Shown here: positions 1 to 11,562 of the stretch, in pieces
Layout: each line of letters begins with the position of its first letter
Numbering within the stretch: the stretch's first letter is position 1
Source of the DNA: Burkholderiales bacterium
GTDB taxonomy: Bacteria; Pseudomonadota; Gammaproteobacteria; Burkholderiales; Burkholderiaceae_D
Assembly: GCA_003136595.1 (NCBI GenBank)
Contig: PLEY01000187.1
Span: 27,758 to 68,939 of the forward strand
DNA: 41,182 nt
Reading direction: 5' to 3'
The notes under the pieces: generated by a model
Databases searched by the model: none
The model's input: only the letters and a program-made list of their open reading frames with translations
What the model was told of the DNA's origin: nothing
Program-made: the position numbers and the translations under genes

Positions 1-193
1 AGGATTGACATTGGATGGCGGGACTCTATATTGTGGGCACCGAAATAGACAGCTCGATGCGCAGGTCGCCGTTCCATTTCCGTGCGATCGCATGTTGGCT
101 TTGGTGGGTTGTACGACGCCCTGCAGAACGCGCGGTTTATTCCGCTATAGGCTCTGTGAGCGGCATCTACTGGGCGCTTCAGCATAGCTGGAG

Positions 194-1546
194 GTGAAGA
201 TGTTATTGGAGATGGCAGTTGCTGAAGACCCATCTATCGAGAGCCAGATCGAACGAATTCTGCACAGCGAAGAGTTGCGCGGATCTGAGGTCTTGCGGCG
301 GCTGCTGCGTTTCCTCGCGGACAAGTCCGCATCCGGTGAAGCGGATGATTTGAAGGAATATATTGTTGCGATTGATGGCCTCGGAAAGCCGGCCACCTAC
401 GACCCTCGCTACAACTCCGCCGTACGCATCCAGGTTGGCAGACTGAGACAGAAGCTGGCTGACTATTACCGGGCAGAAGGGCTGGATGACCCCATCGTCA
501 TCGATCTGCCGAAGGGCCGATTCAAGCTCAAGTTTACTTATCGATCGGTCCCGGGGACCGCGTCCGCGCCTGTAGAGACTTCTCCATACGCTGCTTCCCA
601 AGCTCCGGCTGAAACGGTCCCAGACCGGCAGAAGAGGAGCTTACGCGAGACAATCACGGACCTGCGTATAGCTATTCCCGTAATCGCCGCCGTTGCCATC
701 GCGCTCGCCCTGGGGGTTACAGCGTGGACGAAGTCGTCCAGCGCCAACTCCATAAGTTCAGCCTATCCGGCTGGGTGGGATTCGGACATGGAGGATCTGT
801 GGCGACCATTCATCGAGACCAAGCGCCCGCTGATTCTGGCGATCGAAGATCCCCTGTTTGCGGAGTTGAACGGGACAACAGAGACCTACTTTCGCGACCG
901 GACGCTGAACAATTGGAATGACATTGCGTCCTCGCCAACGGTCGCGGCGTTGCGCAACGTGTTGAAGAGCTCAGCTATCCAGCCAAGCCGGCACTTCACC
1001 TCGTTTGGCGAGGTAGACGCCTCATTCATGATCGCCAAGTTGCTCGGACCGCGGGAGCAGAGTCTTTCCGTGGTGAGAACAAGCGACTTTCCCCTGCGAT
1101 TGCTCTCCGACAATAATGTGCTGTTTGTCGGCGTTGAGAATCTGTTCTTCAACGACGAGACCCAGGCGATGCCTATCGAGGTTGAGCTTCAGCCGGTCCG
1201 CGAGGGCATCCGCAATCTGCATCCTGCTGCCGGAGAGCCACCGCTCTTCGTTGACCAGTACTCCACTGCGCCGAGCGAAGAAGGAACTGCCTATGCTCTG
1301 GTAACGCATCTTCCCGGCCCACTGAGAGACAGTGATGTGGAGAGCTTTACCAGCAGCCGGTCTGCCGGGTATGTGGGCGCGGTCAAAGCCTTTACAGATC
1401 CGGTCTTTGTACACAGCCTTGTAGGCCACCTGAAGCAGCTGGACGGCGGCCGAATGCCTCGCTACTACCAGGTTTTGCTAAGGGTGCGGTTCGAAAAGGA
1501 GATGCCAACCGAGATCACCTACGTGCTGGCGCGAGAGCTGCACTAG
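194..1546 (+). CDS. Membrane-anchored winged-helix (ToxR/CadC/OmpR-type DNA-binding) regulator
   Basis: N-terminal motif PATYDPRYNSAVRIQVGRLRQKLADYY..IVIDLPKGRFKLKF is typical of winged-helix regulators common in Acidobacteriota; single hydrophobic TM stretch IAIPVIAAVAIALALGVTAW. Confidence 0.75.
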   Translation: MKMLLEMAVAEDPSIESQIERILHSEELRGSEVLRRLLRFLADKSASGEADDLKEYIVAIDGLGKPATYDPRYNSAVRIQVGRLRQKLADYYRAEGLDDPIVIDLPKGRFKLKFTYRSVPGTASAPVETSPYAASQAPAETVPDRQKRSLRETITDLRIAIPVIAAVAIALALGVTAWTKSSSANSISSAYPAGWDSDMEDLWRPFIETKRPLILAIEDPLFAELNGTTETYFRDRTLNNWNDIASSPTVAALRNVLKSSAIQPSRHFTSFGEVDASFMIAKLLGPREQSLSVVRTSDFPLRLLSDNNVLFVGVENLFFNDETQAMPIEVELQPVREGIRNLHPAAGEPPLFVDQYSTAPSEEGTAYALVTHLPGPLRDSDVESFTSSRSAGYVGAVKAFTDPVFVHSLVGHLKQLDGGRMPRYYQVLLRVRFEKEMPTEITYVLARELH

Positions 1547-1757
1547 ACAGCAACTTGTTTCTGAAGCAGCGTGGCATAATCTGTTGAGCCTCGCACCAGA
1601 CCCGTATCCGTTGTATCCATGCAAAGCATACATGTGACTAACCGGTTCCCGCTGCAATGGCAGCAGGCGATCCTTTATGCTCTATCGGTCTTGAAATCTC
1701 CCCCTCGGGAGGTCCTGGACAAGCTAAATCTTTGCAACGGCCGAGAGGTGCTGTTCT

Positions 1758-3431
1758 GTGCGTATGCAGTGGTTCCATAACTACTCGGCGGTCGGCAACA
1801 GCCTGGGGCTAACTGCCCTGGTGGTATCCATACCCATTGTCTTTCTGTTCTGGGCTCTTTCCGTAAAACGGATGAAAGGCCATTTGGCTGGACTGCTGAC
1901 GCTGATCCTGACCATCGGCGTGACTACCATTACCTACCGGATGCCCGTACAGGTTGCAGTATCAGCAGCGGTTTTGGGCATGCTGAATGGGTTGGTCCAG
2001 ATCGGATGGATCATTCTGGCCGCGGTATTCCTTTACAACCTCACGGTGGAATCGGGGCAGTTAGAGGTCATCAAGAGCTCCATCTCGTCCATCTCAACGG
2101 ACCGTAGAATCCAGGCGCTGCTGATCGCGTTTTGCTTCTCAGCCTTTATGGAGGGCACCGCAGGTCTGGGTGCACCCGTCGCGGTTTGTGCGGCGATGCT
2201 CATCGGCATCGGCTTCCCTCCTTTCGCGGCTGCGGTCCTCTGCCTGGTCGGTAACACTCAGCCGGTTCCGTTTGGACCGTTAGGCGTGCCGACGCTGATG
2301 ATGGCCAGCGTGACCAGAATTGACGATCGCCTGCTGGCGCGAGCCGTCGGAAATGACATGGCCGTCCTGGCCCTGCTCATCCCGATCTTTATGCTGGTCG
2401 TTCTGGCAGGCTGGAAGAGTGCCATGGAAGTGTTGCCCGCCGCGCTGGTGGCCGGAGGAAGTTACGCAGTCACCTGCTTTCTTGTCACCAGGTTTCTGGG
2501 TCCCGAGCTGCCCGCAATCGTATCGTCCTTTGTCTCGATTGCAAGCCTGGTGATATTTCTGCGCTTCTGGAAGCCGGCCTCGCTGTGGCGATTCCCTGGC
2601 GACCCGGACGTCGCAAGCGAGACCAGAACTCAGTACTCAGCTCGTCAAGTGGTGTTGGCCTGGACACCATTCCTGATCCTGATGGTCGTGATATGCACGT
2701 GGAGCATACCGGCTTTCAAAGCGTGGCTCCTCAACATAACCCATTGGGTCGTGAACATTCCCAGTTGGCCGCTGTTGGACGGCATCGTCTATAGGACTTC
2801 GCCCATTGTTGCCAAGCCGACTCTGTACGCCGCATCGTACCGCTGGGAGATCTGCACGGCTGCGGGCACCGCAATCTTTTTGGCGTCCCTGCTTTCGATG
2901 ATGGTGCTAAGAATCAGCCCAGTGCGAGGAGCGAGGGTGTTCTACAAGACCCTGCATCAGATGAGGTTTGCTCTCTTCACACTGGCATGCGTCGTGGGCA
3001 TCGCCTACGTCGCAAACTACTCCGGCATGTCTTATACGCTGGCACTGGCACTGGCCTATTACACGGGCAAGTTGTTTCCGGTATTTTCTCCGGTAATCGG
3101 CTGGCTCGGAGTCTTCCTCACCGGCTCGGTGACCTCTTCGGCGGTGTTGTTTGGCAAGCTGCAGCAGGTAACCGCGCTACAGATCGGCGCCAATCCGGTC
3201 CTGACAACCTCGGCGAATCTTGCCGGCGGCGTGACCGGGAAGCTGATCTCTCCACAATCGCTGGCGATTGCCTGCGCAGCCACGGGGATGGAGGATCGAG
3301 AGACCGACATCTTCCGGAAGACCTGGAGGTATTCAGTGATGCTGCTCGCCTTCATGATCGTGGTGATCGTGCTGCAGGCGTATGTCATTCCCGGCGTTGT
3401 CCCGCAGGCGGCGCATGGACTGGCTCCATAA
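1758..3431 (+). CDS. L-lactate permease (LctP/LldP family)
   Basis: Multi-TM protein with LctP-like FSAFMEGTAGLGAPVAVCAAMLIGIGFPP and NTQPVPFGPLGVPTL motifs. Confidence 0.88.
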   Translation: MRMQWFHNYSAVGNSLGLTALVVSIPIVFLFWALSVKRMKGHLAGLLTLILTIGVTTITYRMPVQVAVSAAVLGMLNGLVQIGWIILAAVFLYNLTVESGQLEVIKSSISSISTDRRIQALLIAFCFSAFMEGTAGLGAPVAVCAAMLIGIGFPPFAAAVLCLVGNTQPVPFGPLGVPTLMMASVTRIDDRLLARAVGNDMAVLALLIPIFMLVVLAGWKSAMEVLPAALVAGGSYAVTCFLVTRFLGPELPAIVSSFVSIASLVIFLRFWKPASLWRFPGDPDVASETRTQYSARQVVLAWTPFLILMVVICTWSIPAFKAWLLNITHWVVNIPSWPLLDGIVYRTSPIVAKPTLYAASYRWEICTAAGTAIFLASLLSMMVLRISPVRGARVFYKTLHQMRFALFTLACVVGIAYVANYSGMSYTLALALAYYTGKLFPVFSPVIGWLGVFLTGSVTSSAVLFGKLQQVTALQIGANPVLTTSANLAGGVTGKLISPQSLAIACAATGMEDRETDIFRKTWRYSVMLLAFMIVVIVLQAYVIPGVVPQAAHGLAP

Positions 3432-3439
3432 ACTCGCCG

Positions 3440-4288
3440 CTAGTGATCCGTTACCGCGACCCTCCTTTCGTCCCGCAACAGCGGCGCCCGCTCACGCGCG
3501 GGTAGAAACGGCCAGATAAATACCTGGTAGGCACCGCCACCGACGAGACCTCCAAGCAGCGGAGCTACGATGGGAATCCACCAATAGCTGTTCGGCGAAG
3601 GCAGCGCCGACGATCCCCAGCCTGTGAAGTAGCAGAAGAGCCTGGGACCAAAATCGCGCGCTGGGTTAAGAGCCCACGCCTCCAGATAGCCCATGGACGC
3701 GCCGATCAATGCGACCAGCAGACCGATAATGAGAGCGCCGGCGTTCGCGCCCGGCGCCATCTCGTTGAACTTCTCCGTTATGGCAAAGATGCCGAAGATG
3801 AGGAACGCGGTGAGGATGATCTCGTCCAGGAAGGCGTGCATTGGCGTAATCGCCAGACCGGGATGCGTGAAGAAGACGCCGGAAGCGCCGCCCGTCGCGC
3901 GAACAAAATGGTTGGCGAGATTGAAGCTGTCTATGACCGGAGCGAAGAGGAAGTACACCAGCGCCGCGCCCAGAAATGCACCCACCACCTGTGCGAACCA
4001 GTAGGGCAGCACCTTCCGCCAGGAGAATTTGCGATATACCGCCAGCGCAAGGGTGACGGCTGGATTGGCGTGGCATCCGCTGACCGAGGCCGTCGTATAG
4101 ATAGCCAGCGTCACCGCGAGGCCCCATGCGATGCAGACGCCCCAGTAAGCCTGTTGATAGGGACTGGGGTTGTAGAGCGTATACATGGCTGCGACGGAGT
4201 CACCAAAGGCGATGATGATGAACATCGCTATGGCCTCCGATATCATTTGCCCGACTAATTCTCGTCTCACAGATCGATCTCCCATCAT
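3440..4288 (-). CDS. glpF: MIP/aquaporin family channel (probable glycerol facilitator)
   Basis: Two NPA-type motifs (GCHANPAVTLALAVY; ALNPARDFGPRLF) and multi-TM; next to glpD/glpK. Start chosen at the internal ATG; the longest ORF extends to 4420. Confidence 0.85.
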   Translation of the reverse strand: MMGDRSVRRELVGQMISEAIAMFIIIAFGDSVAAMYTLYNPSPYQQAYWGVCIAWGLAVTLAIYTTASVSGCHANPAVTLALAVYRKFSWRKVLPYWFAQVVGAFLGAALVYFLFAPVIDSFNLANHFVRATGGASGVFFTHPGLAITPMHAFLDEIILTAFLIFGIFAITEKFNEMAPGANAGALIIGLLVALIGASMGYLEAWALNPARDFGPRLFCYFTGWGSSALPSPNSYWWIPIVAPLLGGLVGGGAYQVFIWPFLPARERAPLLRDERRVAVTDH

Positions 4289-4353
4289 CCCAAGGTCAAA
4301 CTTTCGAACTACTGCATCCAGCGACTGCGTAAGACGCAGGCTTCCGGATGACT

Positions 4354-5925
4354 CTACTCCTCTGCGTAGATGTATCTCCTTGCTACTGTCAGGAAACGCT
4401 CCAGATCCTGCTTCATCCACTCTTCACTACGTTTCAATTCGCCGGCCAATAGTCGCACTACGGAAGGCGTGGCTTCGATGGTGGCACGAGCATTGAGAAA
4501 CAGTGCGTGCGTCCGGCGAGCCAGCACATCCTCCACGGTGCGGGCCATCTCGTAGCGCGCTGCCCACACCACCTCACGACGCCTGTACGGAAGCAACGGA
4601 TGCAGCAGTTCGTTCAACTCAGGATGCCCTGCTGAGAGCTGATGCATCAGAGCCGCATCTGTTCCGTAGACCAGTTCCCATTCCGAGGTTGACTCAGGAT
4701 GCGGCTCCATCCAACCATGCAGCTTCAGCTCCACCGTACGCGACGGGCTCGTGGCCAGCGAAGCGACCTCTGCGGCGCGGTCGATGGTGTCCTGTCCCAT
4801 GCGTCTGTAGGTCGTCCACTTCCCTCCTGTAATCGTCACCAGACCCGAGGCCGAGACCAGCACGCGATGGTCGCGGGAGAGTTGCGATGTCTTCCCTGCA
4901 CCGCTGCGAACCAGAGGGCGCTGGCCTGACCAGACGCTCTGAATCTCGCCGGCTGCTGGCCTGCGTCCGAAGTAGCGGGCGATGTGGTCCAGCAGAAAGC
5001 TCTTCTCCTTAGGCAGCGCCCGCGGTTCCTCGGAGGCGTGATCGACCGGCTCGTCTGTGGTTCCGATGAGGGTCGAGCCATGCCACGGAATCGCGAACAG
5101 AACGCGGCCATCCGACGTCTTCGGAATCATCAAGGCCGTCTTGCCCTGAAGAAACGCGCCGGGCAGAACAAAGTGCGTGCCCTGGCTCACTGCGAGTACC
5201 GCCTTATGCTCAGCACTGTCCATGGACAGAACGCTCTCTGTATTAGCTCCGCTCGCATTGACCACTACCTTTGCCAACAGGTCGAAGAACGAGTCATCTT
5301 CCGTGTCTCTCGCCGAGATACCGATGGTCTTGCCGTTGCGCTGCAGAAGACCTGTGGCTTCCACGTAGTTGATGGCTGTTCCGCCGAGATCCTGGAACGT
5401 GCGCAACAGCGATATCGCGTAACGCGCGTCGTCAAACTGGCCGTCGTGATACAGAACGCCGCCGCGCAGGCCTTCGCGCGAGATCGCTGGCAGCAACTGC
5501 AGCGTTCGCTCGCGCGAGAGAAACTTTGAGCGGCCGAAGGAGTGCCTGCCGGAGAGCCGCTCATACACCTTAAGGCCCGCTCCGTAGTAGGCGAGCGAAA
5601 GTTTGCTGTACGCCGGGACCACGAAGGAGAGATCGTGCACCAGGTGGGGCGCGTTCCGCAGCATGTGACCGCGCTCGCGGAGAGCGTCCAGCACCAGCGT
5701 GAAGTTCATCTGCTCCAGGTACCGCACTCCGCCATGCACCAGCTTGGTGCTGCGGCTGGATGTGCCCTTGGCAAAATCAACGCGCTCCACGAGCAGGGTG
5801 CGGTAGCCTCGCGCAGCCGATTCTACCGCTGCGCCGAGGCCGCTGGCGCCTCCGCCGATCACCAGCACATCCCATGGACTTCCCTGCTCACCTAACTGGC
5901 GGAGAATGTCTGCTCTCTCCGTCAT
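4354..5925 (-). CDS. glpD: Glycerol-3-phosphate dehydrogenase
   Basis: [49 protein letters not shown] is the GlpD FAD signature; start overlaps the glpK stop by 4 bp. Confidence 0.93.
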   Translation of the reverse strand: MTERADILRQLGEQGSPWDVLVIGGGASGLGAAVESAARGYRTLLVERVDFAKGTSSRSTKLVHGGVRYLEQMNFTLVLDALRERGHMLRNAPHLVHDLSFVVPAYSKLSLAYYGAGLKVYERLSGRHSFGRSKFLSRERTLQLLPAISREGLRGGVLYHDGQFDDARYAISLLRTFQDLGGTAINYVEATGLLQRNGKTIGISARDTEDDSFFDLLAKVVVNASGANTESVLSMDSAEHKAVLAVSQGTHFVLPGAFLQGKTALMIPKTSDGRVLFAIPWHGSTLIGTTDEPVDHASEEPRALPKEKSFLLDHIARYFGRRPAAGEIQSVWSGQRPLVRSGAGKTSQLSRDHRVLVSASGLVTITGGKWTTYRRMGQDTIDRAAEVASLATSPSRTVELKLHGWMEPHPESTSEWELVYGTDAALMHQLSAGHPELNELLHPLLPYRRREVVWAARYEMARTVEDVLARRTHALFLNARATIEATPSVVRLLAGELKRSEEWMKQDLERFLTVARRYIYAEE

Positions 5926-7409
5926 GCGTGTAGTTCCCAGTCGCGAGCGCGGTCCACGGCGCGATGCCAGATGGAGCGCACCCGGCGGCGCTCGGCGGCG
6001 TCCATCGCCGGCTCGAAGACACGGTCGATCTGCCACTGTTTGCCGATCGACTCGGCGTCCTTCCAGTAGCCGACCGCGATTCCGGCGAGGTACGCAGCGC
6101 CCATCGCGGTGGACTCAGCGTTCTTCGGACGCACGACGCTGATGCCGAGGACGTCCGCCTGAATCTGCATGAGCAGATTGTTGGCGGATGCGCCGCCATC
6201 GACACGAAGTTGCGAGAGCGCCAGACCGGAGTCCAACTGCATCGCCTCCAGAACGTCTGCCACCTGCAGCGCAATTCCCTCCAGCGCCGCGCGGGCGATG
6301 TGGGCCCGCGTGGTTCCACGGGTCATGCCGACGATGGAGCCGCGGGCGTACTGGTCCCAGTGCGGCGCGCCGAGCCCGGCAAACGCCGGCACCAGAACAA
6401 TGCCGTTCGACGTCGGCACCGACGCAGCGAGCGCTTCGATCTCCGCCGAGGAGCGGATCATCTGCAGCTCGTCGCGCAGCCACTGCACGACGGCGCCGGC
6501 CATCAACATGCTGCCTTCCAGCGCGTACTCCACGCGTTTTCCGATCTGCCACGCGATGGTGGTGAGCAGCTGGTTCTTCGACGTGACCGGCTTCTTGCCA
6601 GTGTTCAGCAGCATAAAGGCGCCGGTGCCGAAGGTGCACTTCGCCATGCCGGGCGAGCTGCACATCTGGCCGAAGAGCGCTGCCTGCTGGTCGCCGGCGA
6701 TTCCAGCGATGGGGATACCGTCGAGGATGCCCTTCGTCACCGCGCAGCGTCCGCTGGAGGCTACGACCTGCGGCAGCACCGAGGCGGGAATGTCGAACAG
6801 CTTCAGCAGCTCCTCGTCCCACTCCAGCGTGTGGATGTTGAAGAGCATGGTGCGGGAGGCGTTGGTCACGTCCGTGATGTGCGTTTCGCCCTGCGTAAGC
6901 TTCCAGATCAGCCAGGTGTCTACTGTGCCGAAGGCGAGCTTGCCGGCGTTGGCGCGCTGGCGAGCGCCTTCGATGTTGTTGAGCAGCCAGTTCAGCTTGC
7001 TCGCGGAGAAGTACGCGTCGGGCAGAAGGCCGGTCTTTGCCTGGATCATCGGCGCATCGCCGCGTGCACGAATCGCATCGCAGAATTCGGCGGTGCGCCG
7101 GTCCTGCCAGACGATGGCGTTGTAGACGGGCTCACCGGTCTCGCGGTCCCACAGGATGGTGGTTTCGCGCTGGTTGGTGATGCCGATGGCGGCCAGGTCT
7201 CGGGCGCTGAGCCTGGCATCGCGCAGCGCCACGCGCGCGCAATCGAGCTGGGTGTTCCAGATCTCGATCGGGTCGTGCTCGACCCAGCCCGGTTGCGGAT
7301 AGATCTGCCGTATCGGCTGTTGGGCGAGCGCGCAAAGCGCGCCGCTTTCGTCAAAGACGATGGCTCGGGAACTGGTGGTTCCCTGGTCGAGTGCGAGTAT
7401 GAAGGACAA
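5922..7409 (-). CDS. glpK: Glycerol kinase
   Basis: [49 protein letters not shown] and [18 protein letters not shown] motifs. Confidence 0.96.
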   Translation of the reverse strand: MSFILALDQGTTSSRAIVFDESGALCALAQQPIRQIYPQPGWVEHDPIEIWNTQLDCARVALRDARLSARDLAAIGITNQRETTILWDRETGEPVYNAIVWQDRRTAEFCDAIRARGDAPMIQAKTGLLPDAYFSASKLNWLLNNIEGARQRANAGKLAFGTVDTWLIWKLTQGETHITDVTNASRTMLFNIHTLEWDEELLKLFDIPASVLPQVVASSGRCAVTKGILDGIPIAGIAGDQQAALFGQMCSSPGMAKCTFGTGAFMLLNTGKKPVTSKNQLLTTIAWQIGKRVEYALEGSMLMAGAVVQWLRDELQMIRSSAEIEALAASVPTSNGIVLVPAFAGLGAPHWDQYARGSIVGMTRGTTRAHIARAALEGIALQVADVLEAMQLDSGLALSQLRVDGGASANNLLMQIQADVLGISVVRPKNAESTAMGAAYLAGIAVGYWKDAESIGKQWQIDRVFEPAMDAAERRRVRSIWHRAVDRARDWELHA

Positions 7410-7482
7410 GGTGTCTCCCCGAGTCGTGGGACTGCCGTGGTTCTGGGTCGCGCACTCCTGCGGCAGCAGCAGGGCATGGCGT

Positions 7483-7488
7483 TATAAT
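7483..7488 (+). promoter_or_regulatory. Possible -10 element (TATAAT) upstream of alaS
   Basis: Exact TATAAT 56 nt before the alaS ATG; no convincing -35. Confidence 0.4.
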
Positions 7489-7543
7489 CCAAAGTCTCCC
7501 ATTCATGCAACCGTCCTGCCCAACCGATGCATCAGTCCACTCG

Positions 7544-10183
7544 ATGAAAGCCGCCGACATCCGCGAGAAGTTCCTGCGCTTTTTCGAATCCAAGGGTCAC
7601 ACCGTCGTGCGCTCCTCGTCCCTCGTGCCGGCCAACGATCCGACGCTACTGTTCACCAACTCCGGGATGGTGCAGTTCAAGGACGTGTTCCTCGGAACCG
7701 AGCAGCGCGGCTATGTCCGCGCCGTCTCCGTACAGCGCTGCCTGCGCGCCGGCGGCAAGCACAACGACCTGGAAAATGTCGGCTACACCGCGCGCCACCA
7801 TACGTTTTTCGAGATGCTTGGCAACTGGTCCTTTGGCGACTATTTCAAACATGATGCCCTCGTCTGGGCCTGGGAACTGCTCACGCAAGTGTACCGCCTT
7901 GACCCGGCCAAGCTCTGGGCCACCGTCTACCAGACCGACGACGAATCCTACCGGATCTGGACCGAGGTCATCGGCCTGCCGGCCGAACGCGTGGTGCGCA
8001 TCGGGGACAACAAGGGGGAGCCCTTCGCCTCGGACAATTTCTGGCAGATGGCCGACACCGGGCCGTGCGGGCCGTGCTCTGAGATCTTCTACGACCACGG
8101 CCCCGAGGTATGGGGCGGTCCCCCCGGCAGTCCCGATGCGGATGGCGACCGCTATATAGAGATCTGGAACAACGTTTTCATGCAATTCGACCGGCAGATC
8201 GATCCCGCCACGGGAGAGGCGGTGTTCCACCCCCTGCCCAAGCCTTGCGTCGATACCGGCATGGGCCTCGAGCGGCTCGCCGCGGTCCTGCAAAAGGTGC
8301 ACAGCAACTACGAGATCGACCTGTTTCAGCGCCTGCTGGCCGCGGCGGCCCGGGTCACCCACACCACCGATCTGGCCGACGACTCCCTGAAGGTGATCGC
8401 CGATCACATCCGGGCGTGCTCCTTCCTCGTCGTCGACGGTGTGATTCCGGCCAATGAGGGGCGCGGCTACGTGCTGCGCCGGATCGTGCGGCGCGCCCTG
8501 CGCCACGGCCACAAGCTCGGCCAGAACCAGCCGTTCTTCTACAAGCTCGTCGACGACCTGGTGCAGGAGATGGGCGCCGCCTACCCTGAACTGGCACAGG
8601 ACGCGGTACGCGTCGCCCAGGTGCTGCGTCAGGAGGAGGAGCGCTTCGCGGTGACGCTCGAGCATGGCATGAAGGTGCTCGAGGCGGCGCTCGCAGCGAT
8701 GCCAGCGGGCGCGTCGAGTGTACTGGACGGTGAAACCGCGTTCACGCTCTACGACACCTATGGCTTTCCCGTCGATCTGACCGCGGACATCGCGCGCGAG
8801 CGCGGGCTCGTGGTCGACATGGCCGGATTCGACGCGGCCATGGGCCGCCAGCGGCGCCAGGCCCAGGCTGCCGGCAAGTTCAAGGCGCAGGCCAGCCTCG
8901 ACTACTCCGGCGCGAGGACGCGGTTTGTCGGCTATGAGCAGCTGCGCGCCGAGGGCCGCGTGGTCGCGCTCTACGTCGGTGGTGCGAGTGTGCCGCAGCT
9001 CCTCGAAGGTGAGGAGGGCACCGTTGTGCTCGACACCACGCCGTTCTATGCGGAGTCCGGCGGACAGGTCGGCGATTCGGGCCGGCTGGTCGGACCGCTC
9101 GGCTCGTTTGCCGTCTCCGACACGCAGAAGGTACAGGCGGACGTGTTCGGTCATCAGGGCACGCAGGTCGCAGGCGAACTGCGCCTGGGCATGGTTGTCG
9201 ATGCCCAGGTCGACAGCGCGCGGCGCGCGCGCTCGATGCGCAATCATTCGGCCACGCACCTGATGCATAAGGCCCTGCGGGAGGTGCTGGGCAGCCATGT
9301 CCAGCAGCGCGGCTCGCTCGTCGACCCGGACAAGACCCGCTTCGACTTCGCCCACGACCAGCCGCTTTCGGCCGCCCAGATCCGGCGCGTGGAGGATCTG
9401 GTGAACGCTGAAATCCTCGCCAACGTCGCGACCCGGGCACAGGTCATGTCCTATGACGAGGCGGTTGCCGGCGGGGCCGTGGCTTTGTTCGGCGAGAAGT
9501 ACGGCGATCGGGTGCGGGTGCTGGACATCGGCAGCTCGCGCGAGCTGTGCGGGGGCACCCATGTGTCGCGCACCGGCGACATCGGCCTGTTCAAGGTGAT
9601 CGCCGAGGGCGGGGTCGCATCGGGCGTGCGGCGCATCGAAGCCGTGACCGGGGAGGGGGCTCTCGCCCTGGTGCAGGATCTCGATGCATTGGTGCAACAG
9701 GCCGCCTCGGCCTTGAAGACGCAACCCGGCGAACTGGGGTCGCGTATCGGGCAGGTCCTCGACCATGTGAAGTCACTCGAACGGGAACTGTCCCGAGCGC
9801 AGTCACGCCTTGCGGCAGCCCAGGGCAATGAGCTGCTCGAGCAGGCGGTCGATGTCAAGGGCATCAAGGTCCTGGCCGCGACGCTCGACGGCGCGGATGT
9901 GAAGACGCTGCGCGAGACGATGGATCGTTTGAAGGACAAGCTGAAGACGGCAGCCATCGTGCTGGGTGCCGTCAACGACGGCAAGGTGTCGCTGATCGCG
10001 GGTGTCACGGCCGACTCGGTGGGCCGGATCAAGGCGGGTGATCTCGTGAACTTCGTCGCCCAGCAGGTGGGCGGCAAGGGCGGGGGCAAGCCGGACATGG
10101 CTCAGGCCGGTGGCAGCGAGCCGGCCAAGCTCGGCGCTGCCCTGGCGAGTGTGCCGCAGTGGGCTCTGGCCCGGCTTGCATGA
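7544..10183 (+). CDS. alaS: Alanyl-tRNA synthetase
   Basis: [51 protein letters not shown] and [15 protein letters not shown]; full length. Upstream in-frame codons from 7505 judged untranslated. Confidence 0.97.
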   Translation: MKAADIREKFLRFFESKGHTVVRSSSLVPANDPTLLFTNSGMVQFKDVFLGTEQRGYVRAVSVQRCLRAGGKHNDLENVGYTARHHTFFEMLGNWSFGDYFKHDALVWAWELLTQVYRLDPAKLWATVYQTDDESYRIWTEVIGLPAERVVRIGDNKGEPFASDNFWQMADTGPCGPCSEIFYDHGPEVWGGPPGSPDADGDRYIEIWNNVFMQFDRQIDPATGEAVFHPLPKPCVDTGMGLERLAAVLQKVHSNYEIDLFQRLLAAAARVTHTTDLADDSLKVIADHIRACSFLVVDGVIPANEGRGYVLRRIVRRALRHGHKLGQNQPFFYKLVDDLVQEMGAAYPELAQDAVRVAQVLRQEEERFAVTLEHGMKVLEAALAAMPAGASSVLDGETAFTLYDTYGFPVDLTADIARERGLVVDMAGFDAAMGRQRRQAQAAGKFKAQASLDYSGARTRFVGYEQLRAEGRVVALYVGGASVPQLLEGEEGTVVLDTTPFYAESGGQVGDSGRLVGPLGSFAVSDTQKVQADVFGHQGTQVAGELRLGMVVDAQVDSARRARSMRNHSATHLMHKALREVLGSHVQQRGSLVDPDKTRFDFAHDQPLSAAQIRRVEDLVNAEILANVATRAQVMSYDEAVAGGAVALFGEKYGDRVRVLDIGSSRELCGGTHVSRTGDIGLFKVIAEGGVASGVRRIEAVTGEGALALVQDLDALVQQAASALKTQPGELGSRIGQVLDHVKSLERELSRAQSRLAAAQGNELLEQAVDVKGIKVLAATLDGADVKTLRETMDRLKDKLKTAAIVLGAVNDGKVSLIAGVTADSVGRIKAGDLVNFVAQQVGGKGGGKPDMAQAGGSEPAKLGAALASVPQWALARLA

Positions 10184-10210
10184 CGGGCCGTCCTGCGTGC
10201 GCGGGGGCGC

Positions 10211-10750
10211 GTGGCTGAGTTCGAGATCCGCCGCGTCGAGCCTGGCGATGCGGCCGGGCTCGCCCGCGTGCACGCATGCCCCAAGGTCATGGCGAACACG
10301 CTGCAGGTGCCGTATCCGAGTGCGGCCAGCTGGACTGAGCGCCTTGCCCGCTTCGGGCCAGAGGATGTGCTCCTGGTCGCCGTCGTCGGGGGCGAGCCGA
10401 TCGGCGCCGCCGGGCTGCACCTGAATCCGGGGCGGCGGCGCGCCCACGCTGCCGGCCTTCATGTCGGTGTTGCCGATGACCACCAGGGCCGGGGCATCGG
10501 CAGCGCGCTCGTTGCCGAACTCGTGCGGATGGCCGACGGCTGGCTGAACCTGCTGCGCATCGAGCTTACGGTGTTCGAGGACAACCTGCCGGCGCTGGCA
10601 CTTTACCGGCGGCACGGCTTTGTGATCGAGGGGACGCACCGTGGCTTTGCGTTTCGCGACGGACTGTATGTGGACGCCCTGGCCATGGCCCGGCTGCATC
10701 CGCGCATGAAGAAGGAACTGCGCCCCACCTCTCTGGATTCCGGATCATGA
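10211..10750 (+). CDS. GNAT-family N-acetyltransferase (YhhY/AaaT-like)
   Basis: GVADDHQGRGIGSALVAELV..NLLRIELTVFEDNLPALALYRRHGFVIEGTHRGFAFRDG; GTG start. Confidence 0.85.
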   Translation: MAEFEIRRVEPGDAAGLARVHACPKVMANTLQVPYPSAASWTERLARFGPEDVLLVAVVGGEPIGAAGLHLNPGRRRAHAAGLHVGVADDHQGRGIGSALVAELVRMADGWLNLLRIELTVFEDNLPALALYRRHGFVIEGTHRGFAFRDGLYVDALAMARLHPRMKKELRPTSLDSGS

Positions 10751-10974
10751 ACTGCAGCGGCCTTCACGTCTCGCGCGGCTGGCTGGTCTTGGCACTCGTC
10801 CTGCCGGCCTGCGCCGGCTGCGGGACCGTCATCGCGGCGGCCGATACCGTGGGAACAGTGGCCGTGGGGGCGGCGGGACTTGCGGCTGATGCGGCCATCG
10901 GCACGGCGCGGGTGGCCGGCAAGGTGATCGGCCGGGCGACCGATGCCGTGCTCGACGACACTCCCAGCCACTAG
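10747..10974 (+). CDS. Small Cys-containing putative lipoprotein
   Basis: Signal-like N-terminus with candidate lipobox (LPACAGCG) and Ala/Gly-rich tail; overlaps the preceding stop by 4 bp. Confidence 0.6.
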   Translation: MNCSGLHVSRGWLVLALVLPACAGCGTVIAAADTVGTVAVGAAGLAADAAIGTARVAGKVIGRATDAVLDDTPSH

Positions 10975-10985
10975 GCGCCCGGTCC

Positions 10986-11540
10986 ATGTCCAGCGGCGAC
11001 GACTACCGCTTCTGCCCGCGCTGCGCGACCCCCTTGGTGGAGCGGGAGCATGCCGGGCGCAAGCGCAGCCTGTGCGCGGCCTGCGGCTGGGTGCATTGGG
11101 ACAATCCGCTGCCGGTGCTGGCCGCGCTGGTCGAGTACGAGGGCCGGATCCTTCTGGCGCGTAACGCCGCCTGGGTGGAGGGTATGTTCGCGCTCATCAC
11201 CGGTTTCATGGAGCGTGGCGAGACACCCGAGGCGGGTGTGGCGCGCGAACTCAAGGAAGAGACCAGCCTGGACGTCGTGCGCGCCGATCTCATCGGCGTC
11301 TACGAATTCACCCGCAAGAACGAATTGATCATCGCCTATCACGTGGAGGCGACCGGGACGGTACAATTGAGTGAGGAGTTGGTCGACTACCGGCTGGTTG
11401 AGCCTGAGCGCTTGAAGCCCTGGAGGACGGGCACCGGTCTGGCCATGGCAGATTGGATGCGCGCGCGCAATCTGCCGGTGGATTTCATCGATCTACCGGC
11501 CCGTATCGCCCGGCCCGCAGCCGGGGGCGGGCAAGCCTAG
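10986..11540 (+). CDS. NUDIX hydrolase with N-terminal zinc ribbon
   Basis: Zinc ribbon CPRCATPL..CAACGWVHWDNP and Nudix box GFMERGETPEAGVARELKEETSL. Confidence 0.87.
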   Translation: MSSGDDYRFCPRCATPLVEREHAGRKRSLCAACGWVHWDNPLPVLAALVEYEGRILLARNAAWVEGMFALITGFMERGETPEAGVARELKEETSLDVVRADLIGVYEFTRKNELIIAYHVEATGTVQLSEELVDYRLVEPERLKPWRTGTGLAMADWMRARNLPVDFIDLPARIARPAAGGGQA

Positions 11541-11562
11541 CGCAAGCACAAGGGACAAAGAC

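Noticed and set aside
5964-7487. 507-aa plus-strand ORF antisense to glpK
   Set aside because: High-GC mirror frame of a well-identified gene; no recognisable domain.
7460-7488. Complete sigma70 promoter for alaS
   Set aside because: TATAAT is exact but no acceptable -35 at 16-18 bp; only the -10 is listed.
7646-9766. 706-aa minus-strand ORF antisense to alaS
   Set aside because: Mirror ORF; composition typical of the antisense frame of GC-rich coding sequence.
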